Positions 12,913 through 18,363 of a stretch of DNA of 23,877 nucleotides are shown piece after piece. A model generated the notes under the pieces. That model made no database searches. It saw nothing but the letters and a program-made list of their open reading frames with translations, and was not told the DNA's origin. A program made the position numbers and the translations under genes. Source of the stretch: a virus; the IMG/VR virus record IMGVR_UViG_3300011115_000569, positions 1-23,877 of that record, one strand, 5' to 3'. Each line of letters opens with the position of its first letter. The first letter of the stretch is position 1.

Positions 12913-14457
12913 TTAATAGTATGCGGCTTGTCTGCTGCGCCTAAATATTCTAGGCTCTTCTTTCTCGTCGGAGTCCAATGAGATAAACCCCCCTTGGCGG
13001 TAGCGCAGCAGCGCTTGTGTGGTGGTATCCACGTAGTCGTCATGCTCTCCCACAGGAAACGCTGCCATTTCTTCTATGACTTCCCTAGCCCACCGGGTGT
13101 CTGGGGCCCATACTTTACCCGAAGTGAACAGGTCGGCTACGGCGTTCATCCGCACCATTTTGTCGTTTCCCCGGCTGGGGGTGAACTCTTGCACAGGTAT
13201 GCCCATTGCCCGAAGTTCCTGAATCAGGGGAGACCCGGCGGCTTTCTTTTCCACAATAATACTATCAGGTTCCCAATCCTTCCAGTGTTTTAGTGCTACT
13301 GCTTTCAATTCCGGGAAGGCCATCCGGTCTTTGAACGCATCCAGCAGTATGAGTTGGGGGGAGCCGTTTTCTTCTTCGTTGTACCAAATCCCCCATGTTG
13401 TACACGCACTGTAGTCAGCGGTTGTCTTGGTCTCAAAGGCGGTGTCCCACGACTGTATGATGTACTCACATTTGGGCGCATCGTCATGGGGCCAGACCCG
13501 CCAATCCTTACGGGAGACCACTGCCGACATGTCTGAGGTGGGCTGTTGCATGTACTGTGCGTTCCAGTACCGGGGCTCCAAGCTGGCTTTGGTCGTCTCC
13601 AGCAATTCTATGGGCCACTGTTCAGGCCACAAGGCTTTGCCAGAAGGTAGGATGGCGGGTAGCTCCACAATCTCCCACGGCGTGGAATCCGGGTTCTTGG
13701 TCTGGTAGTCAAGCAGCCGCCCGGTCAAGTCCAGTAGTGACCAACGGGTCATTACCACAATAATGGCTCCCCCCGGCATTAGTCGTTGTAGCGGCCCGGT
13801 CTGGAACCATGACCATGCGGTATCAAACGCCAAACGGCTGTTGACCTTTATGTCTTGCTCCGAATGCGGGTCATCAATGACGAATAGGTCAGCGCCGCGC
13901 CCAGCAAGTGCACCGCCAACACCCGCTGCGTAGTATTGGCCCCCGGCTGTAGTTGACCATTTACCGGCGGCTTTTTGGTCACTGGCAACAAGGGTGTGGG
14001 GGAAGATTTCATGGTATTCCTCCGAATCAATTAAGTTACGTACTCGTCTGCCATAGTCTTCGGACAGGGACGCCGTGTGCGTCCCCATGATAATTTTCTT
14101 TTCTGGGTACTTGCCTAAAAAATAAGCAGGGAACAAGTAAGAGGCAAATTCCGATTTTCCGTGCCGGGGGGCTATGTTGACGATCACCCGTTTCTTGTTA
14201 CCCTCAATCACATCCGTAAATATCTTTGCTAGCTTGCGGTGGTGGGGGCCAATTTTAAATCCGGGGTACACACCTTGAGCAAACCCCAAGGGGCTGTGTT
14301 TGGCGGCAGTCAGTCTGGCGCGTTGCTCACGAACACTCAGATCATCAAATAGCTCAATCTTGTCCTGCAATGACATGGATGGCAAAGCGCGTTGGAGCGC
14401 TTCCAGTTCCACTTTACTTAGGCTGGTCAGCGTCTGTAGATTCATTAACTGGGACAT
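12913..14457 (-). CDS. terL: Terminase large subunit, 514 aa
   Basis: This is the DNA-packaging motor: an ATPase with a nuclease domain. Walker A is APRHGKSE (96-103), Walker B is LFVIDDP (191-197), and a coupling-type MTRW is at 236-239. The RNase H-like nuclease shows D338 in SWDTA, E403 in IVEKKAAG and D473/D474 in EHDDYVD. Length fits the TIGR01630-type terminases. The ATG at 14457 lies 44 bp inside the small-subunit gene and has no clear Shine-Dalgarno, so coupled translation is likely; Met5 is an alternative start. It cuts concatemeric DNA and pumps it through the portal encoded next. Confidence 0.94.
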   Translation of the reverse strand: MSQLMNLQTLTSLSKVELEALQRALPSMSLQDKIELFDDLSVREQRARLTAAKHSPLGFAQGVYPGFKIGPHHRKLAKIFTDVIEGNKKRVIVNIAPRHGKSEFASYLFPAYFLGKYPEKKIIMGTHTASLSEDYGRRVRNLIDSEEYHEIFPHTLVASDQKAAGKWSTTAGGQYYAAGVGGALAGRGADLFVIDDPHSEQDIKVNSRLAFDTAWSWFQTGPLQRLMPGGAIIVVMTRWSLLDLTGRLLDYQTKNPDSTPWEIVELPAILPSGKALWPEQWPIELLETTKASLEPRYWNAQYMQQPTSDMSAVVSRKDWRVWPHDDAPKCEYIIQSWDTAFETKTTADYSACTTWGIWYNEEENGSPQLILLDAFKDRMAFPELKAVALKHWKDWEPDSIIVEKKAAGSPLIQELRAMGIPVQEFTPSRGNDKMVRMNAVADLFTSGKVWAPDTRWAREVIEEMAAFPVGEHDDYVDTTTQALLRYRQGGFISLDSDEKEEPRIFRRSRQAAYY

Positions 14458-15013
14458 CCACTACGTCAATCACATGCATAAACTTGTTCAGCTTTTCTTT
14501 GATGCGCTGCTCCAGTTCGCTGTCAGACATGTCGGTTTTCTTAATTTCCACACGTTCCGTAAATAGCGCCACCTCAGTTACCTTGCCTAGCATCTCCAAC
14601 GCTTTGAGCCGGAAGCGGGTGTCGGGGTTTTTGGTTTCTTCAAGTATCTGTGACACGGCGTAGCCGCGCAACTCTTTAGCCTGCTCTACAAAAGCCCAAT
14701 CATATGCGGTCAACATCCCCACCAGATGCCGCACCGCTTGGGGAGTCTTTATGTTGGTAAGCGCTAACTTTGTGTTTTGAGGTGGGGCTCCTGTAGCCAT
14801 TGTGGCAAACGCAGCACGTACTGCCTGTGAGTCCGCAGCCGTCTCAATCTCTTCGTCTGGAATAGCACCGAGTTGTTTTAACCAATCTGCCGTTTTAACT
14901 TTGGCGTCAATGATGTCCGCAGCCGACTGATTGGCAATAGGGGTGACCACACCCCCGGCGGGGATGTTTTCTATTTCGGGGTGGTATTCCCCGTTGATGA
15001 GGTGGTTAAACAT
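14414..15013 (-). CDS. terS: Putative terminase small subunit, 199 aa
   Basis: The protein is mainly helical: PQAVRHLVGMLTAYDWAFVE, QAKELRGYAVSQILEETKNP and TRFRLKALEMLGKVTEVALF. A C-terminal DSELEQRIKEKLNKFMHVID helix follows, with an acidic tail. The block L..LGKVTEVALFTERVEI..... followed by a C-terminal helix occurs, from memory, in small-terminase-like proteins of environmental phages. Its position before terL, with a 44-bp overlap, supports this. No Shine-Dalgarno sits at the usual distance: AAGGAG is about 24 nt upstream of the ATG, leaving the start somewhat uncertain. It should recognise phage DNA and recruit the large subunit. Confidence 0.72.
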   Translation of the reverse strand: MFNHLINGEYHPEIENIPAGGVVTPIANQSAADIIDAKVKTADWLKQLGAIPDEEIETAADSQAVRAAFATMATGAPPQNTKLALTNIKTPQAVRHLVGMLTAYDWAFVEQAKELRGYAVSQILEETKNPDTRFRLKALEMLGKVTEVALFTERVEIKKTDMSDSELEQRIKEKLNKFMHVIDVVDVPVNESTDADQPK

Positions 15014-15027
15014 AGGCAGTACGTAAT

Positions 15028-15037
15028 AGTGTACACT
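15028..15037. promoter_or_regulatory. AGTGTACACT palindrome upstream of terS
   Basis: This is a perfect 10-bp palindrome 15 bp before the terS ATG. It differs by one base from AGTGTATACT at 6794-6803 (minus strand) and 17129-17138 (plus strand), which serve as candidate -10 regions. No good -35 is present here, so it may be an operator or a shared phage control site. Confidence 0.35.
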
Positions 15038-15093
15038 CCTTTTTGAGTGGCGGTAGTTTCCGTTGCTTCTCCTTGATAGGCAATCCTATCTTT

Positions 15094-15118
15094 ACCCCCC
15101 GCACTGGGGGGTTTTTTT
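15094..15118 (+). terminator. Rightward intrinsic terminator in control region
   Basis: A six-pair C:G stem (15095-15100 with 15106-15111), extended by an A:T pair, has a 5-nt loop. It is followed on the plus strand by seven T residues. No plus-strand gene ends before it, so it would stop antisense transcripts running out of the packaging operon toward the right arm. Confidence 0.7.
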
Positions 15119-15127
15119 ATGGGTATT

Positions 15128-15143
15128 TGTCTAACATTAGACA
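15128..15143. promoter_or_regulatory. Inverted repeat TGTCTAA-CA-TTAGACA, operator candidate
   Basis: Two perfect 7-bp arms with a 2-bp spacer sit between the terminator and the AT-rich patch of the divergent control region. The size and symmetry fit a dimeric helix-turn-helix repressor site. It is too short-spaced for a stable RNA hairpin. Confidence 0.45.
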
Positions 15144-15318
15144 TAGTATGCAATGGATTTTTATAATTTTTATGGGGCGTGGTGTTTTGTTTTGATGGGG
15201 GGTGGGTGTGGGTTTGGTGTTGCTGATTTGGGGGAAACGTGTAGTGCGGGTATGGATTAGTGTTGTTGTGTGAGCGGTGTTGCTTGGCCCAAAAGGGGGG
15301 CTGGGGGTACAGTGGGGT

Positions 15319-15357
15319 CTGAGATTACTGCATTTCCACGCTACTGAGATTACTGCA
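15319..15357 (+). repeat. Paired 14-bp direct repeats CTGAGATTACTGCA
   Basis: Identical copies lie at 15319-15332 and 15344-15357, 25 bp apart start to start. The second overlaps the -35 zone of the rightward promoter. They could bind an activator or repressor of the right arm, or be iterons. Confidence 0.8.
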
Positions 15358-15377
15358 AATACCCCTCATGGTACAAT
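15350..15377 (+). promoter_or_regulatory. Extended -10 promoter for the right arm
   Basis: TGG-TACAAT (15369-15377) is an extended -10. The -35 is weak (TTACTG, 15350-15355, 16 bp away), as is common for extended -10 promoters, and lies inside the second direct repeat. Transcription would start near 15383 and pass through the first palindrome before the gene at 15456. Confidence 0.5.
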
Positions 15378-15407
15378 AGAGGCATCGGTTGGGACTTCCT
15401 GCCGATA

Positions 15408-15428
15408 GGGGGAGAATGGTTCTCCCTC
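15408..15428 (+). repeat. Intergenic palindrome copy 1
   Basis: This 21-bp palindrome has the core GGGAGAA-N3-TTCTCCC. It lies 27 bases before the first right-arm start codon. Its outer G/T position becomes a G-U pair in the plus-strand RNA. Sister copies are at 15872, 16616, 17262 and 18017. Confidence 0.85.
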
Positions 15429-15455
15429 TGGTTCATCAATGCAATAGGACTTATC

Positions 15456-15857
15456 ATGAAAATCAAATCTACAGTAATCTCGCAGTTCATTCAGACCAAT
15501 GCAGGGGCGTACACCGCAGCGGCTTTGGTGTTTTGTGAAATGGAAAAGACCGGACTGGCATGGGCAACAGCCCTTGCTGCTGCTGGTGTGGTTGGCACAG
15601 ACGTCAAAGTCTTTGCCACTGTATGGGTGGCCAAAACCTCAGAGGTGATGCCCCATGAGTATCGGAACACATGGGTGTTCACCAAAGACTCAGCAGAGCA
15701 CAGTAGGGTGAAATACCTATGCTCTTTGGCATCTGGGGCAGCAGCAAAGAAAGCCAGCGGTCGCAAGTCCGCTAAAGTTGACCCTGTGGAAGTGCTGCTC
15801 AAGGGCTACAGGGCGCTGACAGCGGCCCAGAAAAAGGCGTTCATTGCGGCCATCTAA
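15456..15857 (+). CDS. Hypothetical early protein, 133 aa
   Basis: I do not recognise this 133-residue protein. It starts MKIKSTVISQFIQTNAGAYT, has an Ala-rich helical stretch (LAWATALAAAGVVGT) and then a VKVFATVWVAKTSEVMPHEY segment. Its C-terminus is basic: SGAAAKKASGRKSAKVDPVE, then a VLLKGYRALTAAQKKAFIAA helix. The lysine-rich linker plus terminal helix could contact nucleic acid, but no known motif is present. It is the first gene after the right-arm promoter and AGGAC precedes the ATG, so it should be among the earliest made. It is flanked on both sides by the intergenic palindrome. Confidence 0.7.
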   Translation: MKIKSTVISQFIQTNAGAYTAAALVFCEMEKTGLAWATALAAAGVVGTDVKVFATVWVAKTSEVMPHEYRNTWVFTKDSAEHSRVKYLCSLASGAAAKKASGRKSAKVDPVEVLLKGYRALTAAQKKAFIAAI

Positions 15858-15871
15858 GCCGCTACCAATCA

Positions 15872-15892
15872 GGGGGAGAACTGTTCTCCCCC
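15872..15892 (+). repeat. Intergenic palindrome copy 2 (perfect)
   Basis: This copy is a perfect 10-bp inverted repeat around one base, extended by A/T on each side. It starts 14 bases after the stop of the 133-aa gene. A short CTTTTA follows, but there is no real T-tract. Confidence 0.88.
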
Positions 15893-15971
15893 TACTTTTA
15901 GGACTCTCTCACAGCGCATCCGCAAGGGTGTGCTGTGGGGGCAATCTTGCCCTGCCTATAGGAAAAGCATC

Positions 15972-16361
15972 ATGCGTATCGTAAACCTGACTCAACACCC
16001 GGCAACCCCAGAGCAAATCGCTGGGGGCGTCGTAGACCTGACACCCGCACAGCGGGGTGTAGTGAGCCGATGGCTCACCTTTGACGAAACGCCGACACGT
16101 CGACAGGTGAAATGCCGAGCCGCCCTGCTGGCGCAAGCCGCAGCCAACGACAGTCAGGAAGTAGGGGAAGTCGGGCATTTTGATGCCGCCATGATTGGCG
16201 GTGCGCCTTACCTGATGAGGCCAATGGAGGAAGCCCTGCTGGCACAGAATATCAAACCCCTGTACGCCTTCTCTCGGAGGGAGTCGGTGGAAACAGTCGC
16301 TGCCGATGGCAGTGTAACCAAGACCAACGTGTTCCGACACGCTGGGTTTGTCGGAGAGTAA
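15972..16361 (+). CDS. Conserved NLTQHPATPEQ-family protein, 129 aa
   Basis: I start at MRIVNLTQHPATPEQ because AGGAAAAG lies just upstream; the frame is open 14 codons earlier. The protein has an N-terminal strand-loop (IVNLTQHPATPEQIAGGVVD), a helix around RQVKCRAALLAQAAANDS and an AAMIGGAPYLMRPMEEALLA segment. It ends with IKPLYAFSRRESVETVAADG and FRHAGFVGE. I recall this N...QHPATPEQ / MIGGAP / YAFS.RES pattern from phage and bacterial hypothetical proteins. The alternating strands and helices suggest a Rossmann-like fold and conserved H, R, E and S residues hint at activity, but no reaction is known to me. It is surrounded by stem-loops. Confidence 0.75.
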   Translation: MRIVNLTQHPATPEQIAGGVVDLTPAQRGVVSRWLTFDETPTRRQVKCRAALLAQAAANDSQEVGEVGHFDAAMIGGAPYLMRPMEEALLAQNIKPLYAFSRRESVETVAADGSVTKTNVFRHAGFVGE

Positions 16362-16362
16362 C

Positions 16363-16378
16363 GGGGGGAACTCCCCCC
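16363..16378 (+). other. GC stem-loop after the NLTQHPATPEQ gene
   Basis: Six G and six C residues pair around an AACT loop, starting one base after the TAA. No T-tract follows. It could protect or separate mRNA ends. Confidence 0.6.
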
Positions 16379-16392
16379 ATGATTGGGTTAGT

Positions 16393-16410
16393 TGCGTGCC
16401 CTCTCACGCA
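16393..16410 (+). other. Small stem-loop TGCGTG/CACGCA
   Basis: A perfect 6-bp stem with a 6-nt loop lies in the same intergenic gap, 20 bases before the next start codon and just ahead of its AGGAGA ribosome-binding site. Confidence 0.45.
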
Positions 16411-16430
16411 GCGTAGTTAGGAGAGAATCA

Positions 16431-16571
16431 ATGAACGTAGCTCTTGGAATTATTGGCACGGCTTGCGTGGCCGCTGCCTTGGGCCAGCTCATCCCCGAGG
16501 GGATGTGGCTGTGGCTGGCAGCGCTGGCGTACGGGTGCTGCACCCTGACGCTGGCATTTGTCTGGGACTAA
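16431..16571 (+). CDS. Small two-helix membrane protein, 46 aa
   Basis: The frame MNVALGIIGTACVAAALGQL continues IPEGMWLWLAALAYGCCTLT and LAFVWD. Two hydrophobic stretches (about residues 4-20 and 25-43) joined by a short IPEGM turn predict a membrane hairpin. AGGAGA sits 6 nt before the ATG, and strong stem-loops flank it on both sides. Candidates are a holin-like protein, a superinfection-exclusion peptide or an inhibitor of a host membrane enzyme; nothing in the sequence decides. No endolysin is adjacent, which argues against a simple lysis role. Confidence 0.55.
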   Translation: MNVALGIIGTACVAAALGQLIPEGMWLWLAALAYGCCTLTLAFVWD

Positions 16572-16608
16572 GCACTCTATAGCCCTGTGACAGGGGGCTA
16601 TGTAGTGC
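16572..16608 (+). other. Long stem-loop after the membrane-protein gene
   Basis: Starting right after the stop, GCACT pairs with AGTGC (16572-16576, 16604-16608). ATAGCCC pairs with GGGCTAT inside it (16579-16585, 16595-16601), with small internal loops. No T-tract follows, and palindrome copy 3 comes eight bases later. Confidence 0.6.
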
Positions 16609-16615
16609 GCTGTTA

Positions 16616-16636
16616 GAGGGAGAACTGTTCTCCCCC
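16616..16636 (+). repeat. Intergenic palindrome copy 3
   Basis: The core is identical to the other copies, with one mismatch in the outer arm (A at 16617). It ends 23 bases before the next ATG. Confidence 0.85.
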
Positions 16637-16659
16637 TGAGTGTCACTGAGGAGTTAATC

Positions 16660-16890
16660 ATGAAAACCACCATCATGGGTGTCGAGTACACCATCATCCG
16701 CAGGCAACCCCTGCGTAATGACCCATCTTACTGGGTCATCCATGCCGTGAGCATGGACGGCAGAACCACCGCGCACAGTAGCACCGAGGCTTTCCTCGGG
16801 TGGGCAGAGCGTGAAGGCATGGCCCAACGCTCCGAACGCCGCCCTATGGGTGTGATGAGGGCCGCACTTTTGCGTGCTGGTTTGCAGTAA
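16660..16890 (+). CDS. Hypothetical early protein, 76 aa
   Basis: This is a 76-residue protein: MKTTIMGVEYTIIRRQPLRN, DPSYWVIHAVSMDGRTTAHS, STEAFLGWAEREGMAQRSER and a MGVMRAALLRAGLQ end. A three-strand sheet followed by one or two helices seems likely, with a basic C-terminus. I do not recognise the family. GAGGAG precedes the ATG by 6 nt. It lies between palindrome copy 3 and the structured region at 16903-16969, in a series of small early genes of the kind that often inhibit host functions. Confidence 0.7.
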   Translation: MKTTIMGVEYTIIRRQPLRNDPSYWVIHAVSMDGRTTAHSSTEAFLGWAEREGMAQRSERRPMGVMRAALLRAGLQ

Positions 16891-16902
16891 TCTCGCCCAA
16901 GG

Positions 16903-16969
16903 GGGGTGGCCCACCTTTTTCCTGCAATGTCCAAGACTAATGGGCGCTGTACAGGAAGTGGGCTACCCC
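16903..16969 (+). ncRNA. Long stem-loop, possible structured RNA
   Basis: The 12-nt arms 16903-16914 and 16958-16969 pair throughout, with one G-U pair that works only in plus-strand RNA. After a small internal loop, TTCCTG (16919-16924) pairs with CAGGAA (16952-16957), leaving a 27-nt apical loop. It starts 12 bases after a stop codon. No T-tract follows, so it is not a standard terminator. Confidence 0.45.
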
Positions 16970-17009
16970 TAAGTTGTTGTTCTATAAGCGGTTCCAGCGG
17001 GGGGTGTCC

Positions 17010-17044
17010 TATATATATAATTAAATAGATTTACTTTATATATA
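17010..17044. other. AT-rich cruciform-like palindrome
   Basis: The outer arms TATATATAA and TTATATATA flank an inner palindrome TAAAT-AG-ATTTA (17022-17033). The segment is almost pure A/T in an otherwise GC-balanced window, and could be a DNA-unwinding element or a protein-binding site. Confidence 0.5.
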
Positions 17045-17110
17045 CAGCAATCTCCTTTTATCCATTCGTTCTTTCTTTTGCGTTTGATTTAATAGAAGAT
17101 TACAAGGTCT

Positions 17111-17138
17111 TTGGTTTATTTATATTTGAGTGTATACT
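17111..17138 (+). promoter_or_regulatory. Promoter candidate with AGTGTATACT element
   Basis: The -10 TATACT (17133-17138) lies in an AGTGTATACT identical to that of the capsid-downstream promoter. The -35, TTGGTT (17111-17116), is 16 bp away and weak. The AT-rich DNA upstream could aid opening. Confidence 0.4.
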
Positions 17139-17151
17139 TGGGACAGGAGCC

Positions 17152-17322
17152 ATGCGAACCCTTGTGCCACAGGGGTTTGATGGTAGCCCACCTCTTGTCC
17201 TAGCACCTGTAGTCTGGGACATCGTTAGACATTTACTGGGCCACCCCCCACCCAAAAAGCAGCGGGAGAACGGTTCTCCCCCTAAAAAGGAGCCGATATG
17301 GTTGAATCTTACGCAGCGCTAA
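17152..17322 (+). CDS. Possible small ORF spanning palindrome copy 4, 56 aa
   Basis: The frame MRTLVPQGFDGSPPLVLAPV continues VWDIVRHLLGHPPPKKQREN and GSPPKKEPIWLNLTQR. AGGAG sits only 2 bases before the ATG, which is too close for good initiation. The frame runs through palindrome copy 4 and overlaps the next gene's start by 25 bases. A short VWDIVRHLLG helix is the only fold-like element. It may be a real leader peptide behind the 17111-17138 promoter, or chance. Confidence 0.3.
   Translation: MRTLVPQGFDGSPPLVLAPVVWDIVRHLLGHPPPKKQRENGSPPKKEPIWLNLTQR
17262..17282 (+). repeat. Intergenic palindrome copy 4
   Basis: The core is the same, with one mismatch in the outer arm (C at 17263). It lies 15 bases before the next ATG. 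It falls inside the small ORF at 17152-17322 and is read as RENGSPP. Confidence 0.85.
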
Positions 17323-18089
17323 CGCCAAAAGCGTTAGTAAACCACCTTGCCAAGCGCAAGGTTCCGCTTGTTATGGTGCAAGCCATACAAGCTCGTGCTG
17401 CCCAACAACGTGCGTTCAAGCGTTCCGATACGGGAACAAAGCGAACGCACAAGGAGTTGTGGGGCAATCTGCTGTTCCCCTTGCGTTATGAGCGCAACAA
17501 TGTGAAGTCAGGCCTGAAGTACGCAGGTGATGGCGCAAGGGGTGAGGCAATGCACAGTTATCTCATTGTGTTGGAGGAGTTGCTCCATCGGCTGAACATG
17601 CACGCCACAGCCCGTATTCTGACCCCACGCCAACTGTGCAAGGAGCGCAACGAGTCTGGCCGAGGCGCACACATACCCAATGCGGGAACCCATTGGTCTG
17701 ATTGGGTTCCGCAGCACATCAAACTGAGGGTGTGTGTCCTGTTTGACGCCATACCCTATAAACAGCGTGCGAAACGCAAGCTACCTTTCCAGCGTGCCAT
17801 ACCCCCGCTGTTGTACAGCAGGCTGTACGTAGCCCTTGGCTTGCGGACGCAGGGGTTCTTGGGCGCAGCACAGCGCAAGCATGCCGTTGCGCCCACTGAG
17901 GAGACAGCCGCCACTGTTGCAGCCATACAACAAGCGCTGGCTGTCTTGCAAGAGTGGCCCCGCAACACAGCCCTGCCCTACGCATGGCAGAGCCTTGTGG
18001 CAACCAATATCAAACAGGGGGAGAACCGTTCTCCCCCTGCTGGAAGCGGACGACCGCTAACAACGGGGGGGAAACCCCCCATAACCTAG
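17298..18089 (+). CDS. Hypothetical basic early protein, 263 aa
   Basis: I do not recognise this protein. It is basic and helical: PKALVNHLAKRKVPLVMVQA, IQARAAQQRAFKRSDTGTKR, THKELWGNLLFPLRYERNNV and GEAMHSYLIVLEELLHRLNM. A conserved-looking GAHIPNAGTHWSDWVPQHIK segment and a QQALAVLQEWPRNTALPYAW helix follow. The last 24 residues (QGENRSPPAGSG...) are encoded by palindrome copy 5 and a second GC stem, so the natural end may once have been near ATNIK. AAGGAG lies upstream. The charge and Trp-rich middle suggest nucleic-acid or host-protein binding, but no motif is clear. Confidence 0.7.
   Translation: MVESYAALTPKALVNHLAKRKVPLVMVQAIQARAAQQRAFKRSDTGTKRTHKELWGNLLFPLRYERNNVKSGLKYAGDGARGEAMHSYLIVLEELLHRLNMHATARILTPRQLCKERNESGRGAHIPNAGTHWSDWVPQHIKLRVCVLFDAIPYKQRAKRKLPFQRAIPPLLYSRLYVALGLRTQGFLGAAQRKHAVAPTEETAATVAAIQQALAVLQEWPRNTALPYAWQSLVATNIKQGENRSPPAGSGRPLTTGGKPPIT
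18017..18037 (+). repeat. Palindrome copy 5 (inside a coding frame)
   Basis: This is a perfect 10-bp inverted repeat around one base, extended by A/T. Unlike the first three copies it is inside the reading frame of the 263-aa gene, where it encodes GENRSPP. Confidence 0.88.
18065..18080 (+). other. GC stem-loop at the end of the 263-aa gene
   Basis: A seven-G run pairs with six C residues around AAA. It overlaps the last codons of the 263-aa frame and lies just before the TAGGAGA of the next gene. Confidence 0.55.
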
Positions 18090-18100
18090 GAGAGAGTGAC

Positions 18101-18310
18101 ATGAGAACAGTATCAATTGGCAAATTCAAAGAGGACGGGACAGCAGTTCAGGTGGTGTGCACCCTGAACAACAACGATGGACTCATACCCCCTGCTGCGT
18201 TCGAAGCCATCGTTGAGAGCACAGCGTTGGCCTTGGCTGTGCATCTGGGCGAGTGGGAAACAGTAATCATGGAGCGCCAAGACGCCCCGGACTGCGTAGA
18301 CGTAGAGTAA
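18101..18310 (+). CDS. Hypothetical small protein, 69 aa
   Basis: I start at MRTVSIGKFKEDGTAVQVVC because TAGGAGAGAG lies just upstream. The longer open frame back to 17954 only overlaps the previous gene. The protein appears to be a small alpha/beta fold: a strand pair, then FEAIVESTALALAVHLGEWE as a helix, then TVIMERQD and an acidic tail. I know no family for it. It directly precedes the amidoligase gene, separated by a stem-loop, so it could be an accessory to that system, though only position suggests so. Confidence 0.65.
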   Translation: MRTVSIGKFKEDGTAVQVVCTLNNNDGLIPPAAFEAIVESTALALAVHLGEWETVIMERQDAPDCVDVE

Positions 18311-18320
18311 AAACCCGTAG

Positions 18321-18337
18321 CCGGTGCGGTTCACCGG
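18321..18337 (+). other. Stem-loop CCGGTG/CACCGG before amidoligase gene
   Basis: A perfect 6-bp stem with a 5-nt loop lies 26 bases ahead of the amidoligase ATG. No T-tract follows, so it is not a terminator of the usual kind. Confidence 0.5.
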
Positions 18338-18363
18338 TGTGTTAGTTATATCAAGGAAACAAA

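Larger units (their letters stand above)
15014..15455. other. Divergent control region between the two arms (no gene)
   Basis: No convincing gene lies in these 442 bases. Left to right they hold the AGTGTACACT palindrome, a small GATAGG/CCTATC hairpin (15075-15090), a rightward terminator, a 16-bp inverted repeat and an AT-rich patch around 15150-15175. A C-poor, G/T-rich stretch follows from about 15176 to 15320 with several G runs, then paired direct repeats, a rightward promoter and the first intergenic palindrome. Leftward promoters for the packaging operon are expected here, but I found none with good boxes. Confidence 0.7.
16891..17297. other. Largely noncoding 400-bp segment with structured and AT-rich DNA
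   Basis: This gap holds a long imperfect stem (16903-16969), an AT-rich cruciform-like stretch (17010-17044), a pyrimidine-rich run around 17050-17080, a promoter candidate (17110-17138) and palindrome copy 4. The only coding candidate is the 56-codon frame at 17152-17322. It is the most AT-rich place in the window and could be an origin or a regulatory hub. Confidence 0.6.

Noticed and set aside
14971-15153. 60-codon minus-strand frame before terS
   Set aside because: It runs through the terminator stem and its T-tract and its start has no ribosome-binding site. Only the ACG variant is listed as a weak observation.
15176-15320. G-quadruplex in the G/T-rich control segment
   Set aside because: Several G runs exist, but only three closely spaced runs of three or more are clear, so a stable three-tier structure is not well supported.
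15909-16340. 143-codon minus-strand frame opposite the NLTQHPATPEQ gene
   Set aside because: The plus-strand frame has family-like motifs and a ribosome-binding site; the antisense frame has neither.
15408-18037. CRISPR array
   Set aside because: Five palindromes are spaced about 460-755 bp apart with genes between, so this is not an array.
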